DNA from: Drosophila pseudoobscura
Taxonomy: Eukaryota > Arthropoda > Insecta > Diptera > Drosophilidae
DNA length: 64,000 bases
NCBI RefSeq assembly: GCF_009870125.1
Contig: NC_046683.1
Coordinates: 45,151,869 to 45,215,868 of the forward strand
Direction: 5' to 3'
In this document: piece after piece, positions 11,133-23,680 of the stretch
Layout: each line of letters starts with the position of its first letter
Position numbering within the stretch: position 1 is the stretch's first letter
Program-made: the position numbers and the translations under genes
Notes under the pieces: model-generated
What the model saw: only the letters and a program-made list of their open reading frames with translations
The model's database searches: none
What the model was told of the DNA's origin: nothing

Positions 11133-14100
11133 TCCTTAAATGTACCTACCTATAAGCAGGGCAGTGCATTGAAAAAAAAGTATTTTAGTGGATTATTTTA
11201 ATACCGATTTTCTAAATATAAAATTGATGTATGTGTTTTTCCAACACTGAGTGGTTTTATAAGAATACAAATTAAGAGATCTTTGATTGGTTCATGGAAG
11301 AGCATTCTTTTTGATCTACTCACATTATTCTTCTTTATAAATAAGGACTTCAAGTAAGAGTGAATGAGTCGGGAACACTCTCACAGATTAAATGAATACG
11401 TTTTGAGAGTAGTCAGTGATTTCCTCTGTCCTCCCATCAAGTAGTTGATTTTGGCAAACATCGGGAAAGCCAATTAGAAATCTGATGATCAGATCAAAGT
11501 CGATTTCTGTCACTCTCCAGAGGAGTTACTTCAAAGAAAAGAGGACTGCCCATTCAACTGTCAATGGCAACAGCCACCTCCTGCAGTCTGTCACCCGTTT
11601 CCCTTGCTTTGATTAACTGTAGACACTTTATAGAATGGGTGCTCCAAAGGACTGCAGCGGACTAAGCCGCTCAGCGGCCACACCTGTTACACTTTTGTCC
11701 GCTCTGTGATGCCGATGCCCTTTGACGGATCAGAATATATTCCGACATGTTTGCCGGACATGGCTGTGCATGGCCTCCGCGGATTTGGGACGACAAGTGC
11801 AAATCCGACATTGATAGGTCTACCCCCCGCTCTAATTAGATTCTAATGTGCACTGAGAACTAAGGGGCGGACAGGGGAACGGCGAGCAGCCACCCCGCGA
11901 TGCTTATAACTAAATTATAAATGAATTTCATTGAATCGGGGAGTAGTGTGCGGGGCTAACCGGGGCATTTAAATGAATCAACAACAGGGCTACGCTACCC
12001 ACCCTTAGGAGGCATCATACAGAAAATATGCTTTGGCTTAGCCCGAAACGGAGCCCGAGTTCCGGGTGCGGAACGGGGACGGGGACTTGCGATGTCGGTT
12101 AAGGCGGCTGGCGGCTGGCGGCTGGCGGCATATGTTGGCAGTCGACAGACAGCAGCCCGCGAGCGGAAACCCTTGCCAGGAAGCTGTGTGTCGCCGCTGC
12201 CGCTGCTACAGCCCCAGCCTTGCCACAGCCTCTGCCACAGCCTCTGCTTCAGCCTCAGCCTCAGCCGTTTGTCAGTCGCTGCCTCGCATTGCCGGGGACT
12301 GACAGCGTTTTATTTAATCGGATTTGGGCACACAATGAAATTACGGATCCGTTTTGTTGTGCCAGCAATCGCAGCGTAAATGCTTTGTTTTGGCCTAATC
12401 TCTGACAGAAGTCAAATTTGCTTTGCACTGGAAAATATGTTGAAATTTTCTCTGGCTTTTCGCCAGTTGGATTTGAGCACTTGATGTTCAACTTGTGGGT
12501 GTCACTGCGAATGGGAGGCTCAGTGTATAGGGATGTTTGTCGGCATGTGTGATATTTTAGTGTCGGATAAGGAGTCGACAATTCCTGTGCTCCTTAGGTT
12601 TAAGGCCAATGTCTATGCTAAAACTACTAGAAACTTTCGATGGTTCAAAGTTTAAGCTCGAATATACTTTAAACAAAAGAAGGGATTACTTTTTGCAATA
12701 GATTCGTAATGGATTTCTTACTCGGAGATTGTGTTTAAGTGGTTTGTTTTGAATACTGAACATGAATAGGAATGCGTCTGATGTATTACAATAAAGTCTT
12801 ATGGAAGAATAAGTATTATTTGTCCTTGTGAATTCGGGATTCAGTATGACTGAAGGCTGCAATTTTGAAGGGACTTTTCACGTATTAGTAATGTGGGTGC
12901 TATTGTTTTCCTCGATGATGTTCGCTGAGAGGTAAAAATGCCGTCGGGAAATACAAGTCTTGGAAAAGCCGTCGGCTTTTGGTCTTCGGTCAGGAATCAC
13001 TTCTTCGAGTCGAGTCGAGTAGAGTCGATTGATACTTACACATGCCAATCTGCATTGGGTGCTGCTCATCGATCATTGTGTTTTCGTTTAGTTTGGAAAA
13101 TTCAAAGTCACAATTACTGGCAGTTACATAATTTTCGCAAAGTTCTCGGATGGGCATGGGATGATTTTGGCAGCAGGAACTTCCTTTGTTTACTGGCACA
13201 TTTTGCGAAGTTTTAGTGTTTGGAAAAAAAAATTAGATTGTCGCTAATAATTCGATTGGGAACTTTGTAGCGGCTTGCGTCGAGGTTCTCTGACCTGGCC
13301 CTGTTACGAAACGCGATGCTTGAATGATTACGGACCTCTGATGTTAATGAAATTTGTTAAAAATCATCTGCTCTTCTTGGCAGATGCACGGGCCGATGCT
13401 GCCGATGCCACTGCCGATGCCAGTGCCGCTGTCGAGGTAGGAAATTCTCTCCAAGCTGGAGGAGAAATGGCCACTGGGTACGCCATTTTAGATGGTATGA
13501 CTATGGGGGTGTATCTATGTGAATGGGAAAGCATTTCCTGAGCTCCAACCCCTGCAGGTTGAGAGCGAGAGAGACGCTGCCATTCGCCTTCCCCAGCTTC
13601 GGGGGCGCATGCGTTGACCTTGCCTCAGTCTCCGCCGCAGATTTGGGGCGCTTCTGACTTGTTTTGCCTTTGTTTTTTGCACTTTTGACTTTTGTCTCTG
13701 TTGTTGGCGGGGCAGCTTTTATTTGTTTTGTTGCACGTAGTTTGTATTGACAAAAGGATGTTTGGCTCGGCGATTTCTTGCTTGCTTTGTCGCCTCGGCC
13801 TCGTCCTCGGCCTCGGTCTCTGTCTCTGGCTCTCTCTCCGCCACGGCAACAGCATCCCCAAAGACTTTCCTCGAGCACTGGAAATCTATGGCCGGAATGT
13901 TGTTTTTTCGTGTGCAGGCCACGATTTTGTTCTCTTTTTTTTTCCGCACTGGCTTGTACATTTTAAATTTATTGATTTTCGATGCCTTACGGTCGGAATC
14001 AAATTAAAGTTATCTCCCCAATGTCGCAGCTTTAATTGGCGTCTCGGACCTCGTGTCCTGTGTCCCGTGTCCCGTGTCCTGTGTCCGTGCCTGCCCCTCC

Positions 14101-14612
14101 CAGTGGGTCGTGTTAATGACAGATACTCGCACTCGGCACACACCGGCGGCTCTTTAAACTTTTGGCCAAATGAATTTCGGTCTATTAAACGAGCGCGCCA
14201 AACTTTAATGTCTAAGCACTTGCCGGCTGACTGCATGTCTAGCTGCGAGATGAGGACCTGTCTGGTCGGGGCGTTTGGGCGCTTGGGCGCTTGGGCTGTC
14301 GGCTGGTTCCTTGGTTGGCTTCTGAACTGGCTTCTGGGTTGGCTGGGTTGGTGTTTTCCGGAGAAAATTCCCCAGAAAGTTTCGTAAGCGCGAACGTGTT
14401 ACTCACAATTAGCGCGGGAGGACCATTTAGCTGCCAGCTCCTGTTTCCTCGTTTTCTCTCCGCCCTGGTGTTGCGTGTTGCCTGGTTCCTGATAATGATA
14501 ATGATAATAATTATGTGCGGCTATCATTGTAATTCATAATCGATGCACGAACAACGAGTACAGGGTGTTGAAGGAGTTCGTAGGCAGCTTAAGAGAACTA
14601 TAAGTATTTGTA

Positions 14613-14689
14613 GACGGATCTCCCAATGGTTAAGGCGTTCACAATTCTTAATAGGTATGGGGGTTTTCTAAGATTCGAGCTTGGAGTCC
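14613..14689 (+). pseudogene. tRNA-Ser-like relic (weak)
   Basis: The stretch contains TGGTTAAGGCGTT, the D-arm signature of class II tRNAs such as tRNA-Ser, then 38 bases later GATTCGAGC resembling the T-arm/box B core, with spacing typical of a tRNA with a long variable arm. The box A start is degenerate (TCTCCCAATGG), and I cannot fold convincing acceptor or anticodon stems. It is a decayed tRNA, a tRNA-derived element, or chance. Confidence 0.2.
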
Positions 14690-15762
14690 TATCTTTTAAG
14701 ATAAAGGTTGGACAAAACATTGATCTTTGTTAACCTTCATTTGTAGTTGAATATGAAGAAGCTGTTTGGCCTTGGTTCTAGGGCACAGCGGGCTATTCTA
14801 GAACACTAGACATTTCTTGTGCCTTAAGTAATAGGATTAAGGACCATGCATGGATGTTTGATGTTTCTCGGGCCATTGTAACTCAATCTATTTAAAGGTT
14901 GTTGATTGTTGGACAGTCTTTTGTTGGCACACTTTCATTTACCCCGTCATAGATATCGTGAATTCCCAAATGGAGCCCCAGTCGACATGGCAACACCATC
15001 GCCCCCGTTCCGCTCGCCTCATCTGACAACCCGCAGGCGTCCCGAAACTTTTGCCACTTTGTCTACGCGGAGCCTAGACATGCCACTCGGCGAGTCCTCT
15101 CGAGTGGTGCCGGGCGGGGACTTAGAGTGAGGGAGCTCCCTGCTGCCACTTACTGATGTCATCGTCGCGTCTGTCAGGCTTGACTTCTACTTGGATGCCG
15201 CTGTACACTTGCACTTGCACTTGCCCCATGTTGCTGCCACTGTGCTGCCAGTGCTCGCGCTAATGACTAAGATTAATTTGGGTCAGTGTGCTGCCCCCCA
15301 ACACGTGGAGAGAAGGGATTGGTCGTGGCACGTCGTGGGGCACAGAGCACAGAGGTCCACAAACTACATCCACATATAGGAATTATGCGCGTGCCTCTCG
15401 TATGAATGAATGCAGATGCAGCCTCCCAACGGGCGCGTCTGTGTGGGAGTGTGAATGAATGAATGGCAGCGCTTTGGGGCGGGACGGGCCAGGGCAGTCA
15501 GTGCGGCAGGCGGCGGGGCAGGCAGGGGAATTTGAAATTGTTGGGGGTTAATTAAACACGACATGTGTGGCATTGCATGCATTTGTGAAGCGACAGAGCC
15601 ACTGCGACCCGCCGAGTGCCGCACGCGCCTCCCGCAAGTGTGAATAGGGGGCCGAGGCGCTAATCAATGCGCCATAATAGACAAATATACCCTTGCCTCC
15701 GCGACGAGTTCATTATGTATGAAACGGCCGAGTGTCGATGCGTTTATGGAGTTCCATTCCAC

Positions 15763-15808
15763 TGGCAGTGGCAGTGGCAGTTGTAGTTGTAGTTGTAGTT
15801 GTAGTTGC
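15763..15808. repeat. GGCAGT then TGTAGT hexamer microsatellite
   Basis: Three GGCAGT units run directly into about five TGTAGT units, a compound hexamer repeat that could arise by point mutation within an expanding array. It is non-coding. Confidence 0.85.
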
Positions 15809-16818
15809 AAGTGCTTGGCCCCAGATAATGCCGATGGTGGGATTTTCGAGAACAAAGCTCCATATCATTTTGATTGCAGATATTTTCTATATATTGTAGC
15901 GTAAAATGGCAGGGTGACTCCTATACAAAATCCAATATTCTCAGACTTGCAGCCGCTCCGAGTTCTATTCACATGGCTTTCGCTTCCACCAGTTAATATT
16001 GAAAGCCTAAAGCGGTGTAAACCAATATCGTACTTTTTAGTTCACTAAAAAATTTAGGAGCTAATCGTAGTATTCTGCAATGGACTGTAGCTCGGTTCAA
16101 GCCAACTAGAAGAGTTGAAATATCCTACAAATAGGGAAAATTCTGGGATGGTAAAGAAAAGGTCCAGATAAGCCCAATATAAGCCGTACGACCATTAAAA
16201 ACGTAATTCAAAATCAGCTTTGGATCAAAGACTGTGGGTTCCATTAAGGGTCAACTAAAAATTCGGTCGGAAAGAAGATATTTGACACTGAAGTTGTTCC
16301 TGCTGCAAAAATATCACGGATCAGAATATGATCAGAATCTCAAAAGATATATTCTTAGACGTTGACATGCAATGACTGCATCTTTCAAGAGGCGATGCAG
16401 TTACTGCACCGTCAAGTGGCCCGTGTGAAACCAGCAGAAGGCTGTCACGCGCGGATCCCAGGCAAAACGCAGCCCTCCTCCCGCCCAACCGACCGAGGGG
16501 CGCTGCCGCATGACGCACGGTGTGTAGTCGAACCGAACGCGAACATGCAAGAAAGTTAGCTATTAGACTAACATTCGAGAAAAATTATCACTAAACTTAC
16601 TAAGAAAAATCCCACTACAATTACTAATTACTAGAAAGGTGTGTAAGGATTAGTAATTTAATAAGAGGAAGAGAATTAGTGGTAAATATAATATGGTAGA
16701 GGGAATTATAATCCGAGCATAAGACCCTAAGAATAATTCGATCTACAAAGTGGACGGAACAACGGTATAAAATTTCTAGTCAGTATAATAGAAATCGTAA
16801 AGTTTATGCGGCTCAACA

Positions 16819-16847
16819 GATCAGGGCTGTCTATGTCACCCCTGATC
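16819..16847. repeat. Perfect 8 bp stem hairpin in AT-rich DNA
   Basis: GATCAGGG and CCCTGATC flank a 13-base loop. The hairpin lies in the AT-rich block at 16,560-17,640. A second small stem (GTGGGA/TCCCAC) lies near 17,230-17,253. They may belong to a decayed mobile element. Confidence 0.5.
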
Positions 16848-19800
16848 AAGTTGTGCATAAATATCACACCAAGCATTTTCTACGGTTAACTAAGGATGGG
16901 AGGTTTACTAATAGTAGTCTACTAGAGTAAGATGGGAGTCTTACACCCGCATCCCAGTTAAGGCCCCGCAGAGCAGAGAATCATGGTAAACATTCCAGCT
17001 AATCGGAAAGCGATTTAATGATATCAAATAACGATATTTGGTATGGTTTTCGGAGCCATATCCGCAATTTGGATGGACTTCTTCTAAAAAACATACGTTG
17101 GAGAGATTTACTTGACCAAATTCACGATAGGGCTAGCCAGGAAAAATAAAAAATTAAAAATGGTCAACTGAAAAATATGTGTAATCTAAAAATAATAAAT
17201 ATTGGTAGCTGAATAAAAACCTTAATTACGTGGGATACAAGATTTGGTCCCACATTTTTATGTTTCGTTCAAATCACGACATAAATATGTATGTTTTGTG
17301 GCCCATAAAAGTGTTTATTCAATCATTATTTAATAAATTCTATTATTAAATTTTAATTTAACTTTTAATGGGATCTTCTGGATGCCGGTGGGGTTTCAAC
17401 AACCTAGAATTCATTATAATGTATTTTTAAGAAAAGACAACAAGAAACAGAGATTTTTTACGCCTTTTTTATTCGTTGTAATTTTGGACTACAGAAATAT
17501 TATGAACTAAACCTTGACCTAAGGAAATTTAGAAAATCTCTCGTTGGATATATGTACCTTCTCAAATGATCAACAGTTCCATTAATGGGGGAAACCTTTT
17601 GTAAAAAACATGGATGACATGAAAAAGAACAAATAGAGAAGGCTCTCGGACATACTGTTTTTCATTTATTAATACTCGTATTTGATACATTACTGGGCGT
17701 GCCGTATAATCCTATAATGACAGGGGAGGAGGGAGGAGGGCAGTGTCCTCCACTGTCTGCAACTGTGTGAAAGGGAAGCCGCCCCATGGACGGGGCCCCG
17801 GAACCCCTGCGGCTCCGACTTGTTGAGCCAATCGGGTGGACAGTGCTAAAAAAATAACTACACAAATATGTATTTATTTATGTGGCCCAAGGAGGCGGCC
17901 GGCAATCGCAGAATAAATAAAATATTTGGCATTACAAATTGTTGCGATTTCTGCTGCCCGCCGGCCCAAAGGGATGCCGATGCGGCTGCGGCCAGCTCTG
18001 GGCTCCGGACTGCCGGCTGCGGGCTGCGGGCTCTGTGGGTGGTGTTGCCCGGGGGCATGTGGCATGTGGCAGGGCGTCTGTGGAAACAAAGTAACGCAGA
18101 ATTATGCGTTGACCGGGACGAAGGATCCAGGACACAGGACCAATGCATGGTTGTCCTTGTCGTTATTGCTGCGTGGCGGGCGACAGGCCTAAAAAATAAA
18201 TAAAACAATTTACCTCAAGGCATAATAAAAGTTCATGGCTGACGCACGAGGGCCATGGGGGGATCTGGAGTCTCCTCGTACTGGCAAGTTGGAAAGGGAG
18301 AAGGCGAGAGGAGGACTTACCAAGGCGCAAACATTCTCCCATCCCATGATATCCCATCGCAGCCCATCCCAAAGGCAAAGTCAATATTTGTCGGCAGTTT
18401 TCGACTGCGTTTCCAATAACCATTACGGATGTAGGGATTACGGAATGGAGAACATTCCGCTCACAGCATCGCAAAGCGCACAGCGGGTTAAAACAAATAG
18501 TTTGTTGCACTACAAATACAACACTTCCTTTGCGCTGTCGTCTTTATGGCAATGCCAATCCCCAAGGATTGAGTTTTCATATCAGGCCTCGGAGTCGACG
18601 TCGTCGCTGTCACCATCGGACTACTACCCATGCCCATGCCCATACCCATACCCCCCACTGGACCCAGCATGCGGCTTACAGGGCTCTGAGTTGGCATCTA
18701 TTTTGCAATACTTTAAAGCCTGTCCCCCGCTCCGCAGTCCGCAGTCCACAGTCCACAGCTTTTATTTTTTGTCTTCTGAGCCCCATCCGCATCCCCATCC
18801 CCATTCCCATGCCCGCCCAAGTCCTCGACCGTTTGTTCGTCTTTGTGTCCTCGTTCAGGACTCAACGTCCCTTACCATCTCATCGCAGGAATGCCAAATC
18901 CGCTCTTAAAGGATTTGTGCATCATCGTTTTGTGCGCTGCGCTGCTGCGCTCATCATCATCATCCTCAGCATCAGCACCAGCACCAGCATCATCCTCGGC
19001 ATCATGGCCAGAGTCAGCATTGTGTCCCGTGGGCGCTTTTATGTGGCTCGGCTCACTCTTTTCATATTACAAGGTATTTAGCTATGACGGACATTCAAAT
19101 CTTTTCAGCTGAAAACTGTTTGCTGATTGCGTCTTTTTTTTCCATTTTTGCACACCAGTCAAAAGAAATTAAAGTCGGTTTCAGCATAAGGTGCACATCG
19201 GGTAACAGGATAGCAAGTTCCAAATAGAAAAAGATGGATTTAAGCTTTTGCTTAGGAGAAGTAGAATAAAGTCATTTTCGGAGATAAAAGAGCGCCTCTA
19301 AGGCTACGATATGAGGTACTTAAGATGTTGCTCATAAAGTGTGTTAACCCTTACCTGTAGTCCGTCAGGTTTCATCTCTTTCGACAAGATTTGTGGTAGA
19401 TTTCACCAACTTTATTCTGACCTCGGCCAAGTGCTCAAGTTCAGGCTGGGGTTCACTTAAAGCAGGGGTTCTTCAATGGCAGGCCCAATAGGAGGAGCGA
19501 TGCCTTCTAGTCGCTACTGTTTGCAAATGGATCAAGGATATTTACCGGAGGCACGGGCTAGATATTCCTGAGAAATGCAAACAGCGCTAAATGCAAACAG
19601 TTCAAATCAAATAACACACACAGAAACGCTGAAAAAAAGCAGTGCACATCCCCATCGACCTCTGCATCCACATCAACATCCACATCCACATCCAACTACG
19701 GGTATGTACACACCAGAACATTTCTGCAAACAAGCGGAGCAGCAGTAGCAAGCGGTCCGGACCGGTCCGGGACCCAAAAGCCGGGAAGGAGACTCGGAAT

Positions 19801-22800
19801 AGACTCGGAGGGAAGGAGAATTGAGAGTGCTATGGCGGAGAACAAAATGAGCAAACGACTAACCTAAGGACAACAAAATAAACATTTTGAACTCGACTGA
19901 AGCGCGCCAACTGAAGGCCCCAAGGACACTTGGAGCAAACGTCCGGACAGCAGGACATCAGGACCCAGTCGGAGTGGTGTGGCCTGGTGTGGAGCGCCGT
20001 GGCGTGGACTCCGATCTCCCCCCAAAGGCTAAGCGCAAATATTACAAGCATTATATGAATGTCTATGCTTATGCAAGTGCAAGAGTGTGTGTCCATGTAT
20101 TTAGACGCCAGCAACATGCTGAGCCAACAGCCAGAGGAATGAGATGGCTTGGCATGGGATGGCATGAGAGCTCCCCAATCCGGGTGCAGAAAATCCGACC
20201 AGGCACAAAAACCCAGTCAGCACTTTTCGGAGCAACCAAACACAGTGCAACCCAGACCCGACCTGCTTTGCCTTCTATACCCCTCCCTAGTCCCAGTCCC
20301 AGCCCCAGTCCCAGCCCCAGATCCGTAACTCAGTTTGAGGCTCAGCAAGTCATCAGCACACATAAAGCTGGGAAGATTATGTAGCCCACGGCGGTGGCAG
20401 CCGCACCCAACCCGAAGCCAGCAGGCAACGGAAGTGATGTGATGCACGGCGCTTTGCGTGGTCTGCCGGGGGTTCTACCATACCGTCAGGCTGGGCTGTC
20501 ATGCCGTCACTCCGTCAGGTCGTTGGGATGCCGGGCTGTCGCTGTGGTATTAGACGACAATAGCTTGCCTTTTTGCGCTCGCAGTCCCCGTGACGCTTGA
20601 CGCCATGTTTGATGGATGAAAAAGCCATTGATGTTACCAGCTGGGGCGCAAAGGTTGCTCCCCCCGACTCCGTCTCCGTCTCTGGCTCTGGCTCTGGCTC
20701 ACGCTCCGGCTGCCGTTGTGTGGCTGGTTGGTTAGACGGTGGCTTACGCGGCGTGTGGGGGCGGCGGGTATGCAAAGATGGCGCAATAGCCGTGGAGTAA
20801 CCGCCTCCTGTGGCGCAACTAAATCCTTTTGGATTTGGCCGAGCTGGGAACGGCTTCGAGCTGCGTGTGTTTAATGCGCATTTTATGAGTGTGTTGGTGT
20901 TGGTGTTAGTGTTGGGCTTCCAGGACTCTTGGAATGGGAATGGGAATGGGTCGGAGAGGGGGGAAGGCCATGCTGAAAGCTTTAAAGTGCAAATGGGCGT
21001 GTTAAAGTTCGTGACATCCGCATCCACCTCCGGTTGTGGCAGTGCTGCCAACTGCACGCTGTTGCCAAAATGGTTGACATTTGGCCACACTCTCCTGCAC
21101 CAGAACCAGCACCGCTGACGACGACTAGGACGACTAGGACGACGACGACACACACCTGGCATTAGCATAATTTTGCATAGCTGGCATTTTGGCTTTGTGG
21201 CGCATATTTCACACAAGTGCTGCATATTTTGGGGACCACTTAAAACTCGAAATGAAGTCGCACCTCAACTCTGACCCGAGGTGCGACCCAGACCCAGACC
21301 CAGACCCCACCTTCATGCAAATCCAGCGTGAGAAATGCGCGTATTAATAAATCTGTGAGAGTCGTCCGTCCATCCTACTGCCCTGCCCACTCTTTCGGCC
21401 AACATTTTCATTTGCCGTTGGTGGGATTTTTTGGCTCTGCTTAGCACAGCAATTTACATTTCAAATTAGCAACTTCATTGCTGAGCTGAAAATTCTGGAA
21501 TTGCTTTTCATTTTCATTATACGCGAGTACGCGACCGATGCCACGATGCCCCGATGCCCCGATGCCCTTTCCCGTGAAACTTTCCGCCGTACTAGCATCC
21601 GCCACTTTGTGTCAACTGCGGCGAGCCCCGAGTTCGGCTTACTTTCAGCCGGAGGCTGCGCTTTTCCTATGCTAATAAATTAATATAAATTCAAATTTGT
21701 TTGCCAACTGCTGCTCGCCGCTCGCTGCAAAGTGTTATGCGTGTCAAGAAATCGGAGAGAGGATTCGAGGAGGGAGAACGGTAACGGTAACGGCAGCGGT
21801 AACGGGAACGGGAACCGGACAAATGGCAAGTCCAATTTCCCCCGCTGGACAACATTTTTCTAAATGGCTGCCAAAGTTTTATAAAAGCCGCCAATGAAAC
21901 AAGGCGCTCCACCTCCAGGGCCAGGGCCGGGGCCAGCTATCCGTCCGCCCTTCCAGCCCTCTTCCGAGTGCTTTCTGCTTGAATATTCAATGGCTGCTTC
22001 CGCTCCTCGACTCGGAGTGGCACTTGGGGTCGCCAAAACGCTTCTGTTTCCGCTTTCCCTTTCCCTCTCCCTCGCCATCGCCCTCTCCCATTCCCTGCTC
22101 GTCCCCCAGTGAAGTGGTCCAAGCAATGCCTTAAGAAGGCCCAGAAGTCATGGCTATATCCCTTAATTTTTCGTTGCATGGGCCAGGAGGATCGATATCA
22201 AAAATCAAACTCCCAAACCCTAGGACCAATGTTCGAAAAAATGTGAGCGCATTACAAGAATATGCTTGGAATTCGATGCGAGGGCCAGAACCAGACGGAG
22301 ATACAGACACGGACAGGGGCACGGCCACGGACACAGATACAGATACAGTCGGGGGCGCTCTGGCACTAACAACCCTTGCCGAAGGGTGGAACACAACGGG
22401 ACTAATGGATGGGGAGGTGGTAGGCATTCGCTATGCGCATTTAGCCGGCAATCATTTAACAATTTACAAATCGATGTTTAAAGGCTGCTTAAGCGCTCCC
22501 CAGTCCCCCGTCCCCCCTCTCTAGTCCCCAGACGAAGCCACATCTCTTTCGAAAGTTTTGCTTTAATGTCCTGCCGCAAAAGCAGCTCCGGGCTGTCTGT
22601 CAGGCTCCGTCTGGCGAAAGGCGAACGGCGAATGGCGAATGGCCTCCTGTCTGTCATAACAATAACAGCATTTTTAGCACCTCATTAAAAAAGAGTTCAT
22701 ATCGTGGCATTTTGACGGGGTCCGTTCTGCGGATTTCCTTTTACTGGCCCCCATAAACGTTAATGTGGAGCAGCCACCATCGATATTGCGGCCCATCAAT

Positions 22801-23619
22801 TTTAAGAACAATATTTATTGGCCGTTTTGGCCTTGGCCAAACAGTCTTACAATGAACGCAATAATTGCCGGCTCTGACTTAAAGACCCCCTATCGTATAA
22901 AGCGAAATTATATGTGCTCGTAAGTATGCATATTCCCACTTTACGACTAGGAAAATATTAATAACTCAGCAGATCTGTATCGTATTTTGAGTACAGATAG
23001 CGAGGGGCTATAAAGAACTCCACAGAGGAGTTGCTGGTCTCCGTTTGTTGCAGTTCAGTATGTTTCCTAAGCATACTCGTGCTTTAATCGCACAAGGAAA
23101 ATAACCTCTCCTGAAATCTGCATAGCAAACTTTGCCCAAGCAAGATGAATCGCTCCCAACAGCCCAGCCTTATCCATGTCGTTCCATTCCTTGGCTCCAC
23201 TCTGCTGTGCTCGGGCCTGTGGAGGAGCAAAGTAAAAAGGCATTCAGGGCAGAAAGCAGAAAGCAGACAACAGACAACAGACAACAGACAAGACTCGGGG
23301 AGCGACGAACGAAGCGCTCAAACAAAGGAACTCTGTGTGCAGCTTTTGCTGTCTTTAACTTTGACTTTATTGTGACAGTTAAAAGCGAAAATAATAGCAG
23401 TTAAAATCCCATAAAATGTGTCTTAATCATAAAAATGCGATTATAAAAATGGACGGGGCTCGAGGAGAGAACTCTTTCCGCGCCTCGACGCTGCCTGCCT
23501 GCTGCTGCTGTTGCCGCTGTTGCTGTTGCTGTTGCAGCTGTGGTGTCCGTTGGTGTTGCTATTTTGTTTGTTGCCTTTGCTTTTTATGAGCTCCGCTTAT
23601 GACCAGCAGAAACTGAAAC

Positions 23620-23680
23620 GGGGACTGGGGCTGGGACTAGGGGCTGGGACTGGGACTGGGACTGGGACTGGGGCTGGGAA
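23620..23680. repeat. GGGACT/GGGGCT hexamer microsatellite
   Basis: About ten units of GGGACT with GGGGCT variants. The same unit type recurs at the start of the window and, in the complementary form CCCAGT, at 20,288-20,320. Confidence 0.85.

Noticed and set aside
16560..17160. Possible LTR-retrotransposon remnant in AT-rich DNA
   Set aside because: No terminal repeats, primer-binding site or protein motif could be identified. Kept only as an unexplained AT-rich block.
20515..21225. 236-codon minus-strand open frame
   Set aside because: It contains Asn-Thr and Glu-Pro repeats derived from microsatellites and has no conserved motif or splice partner.
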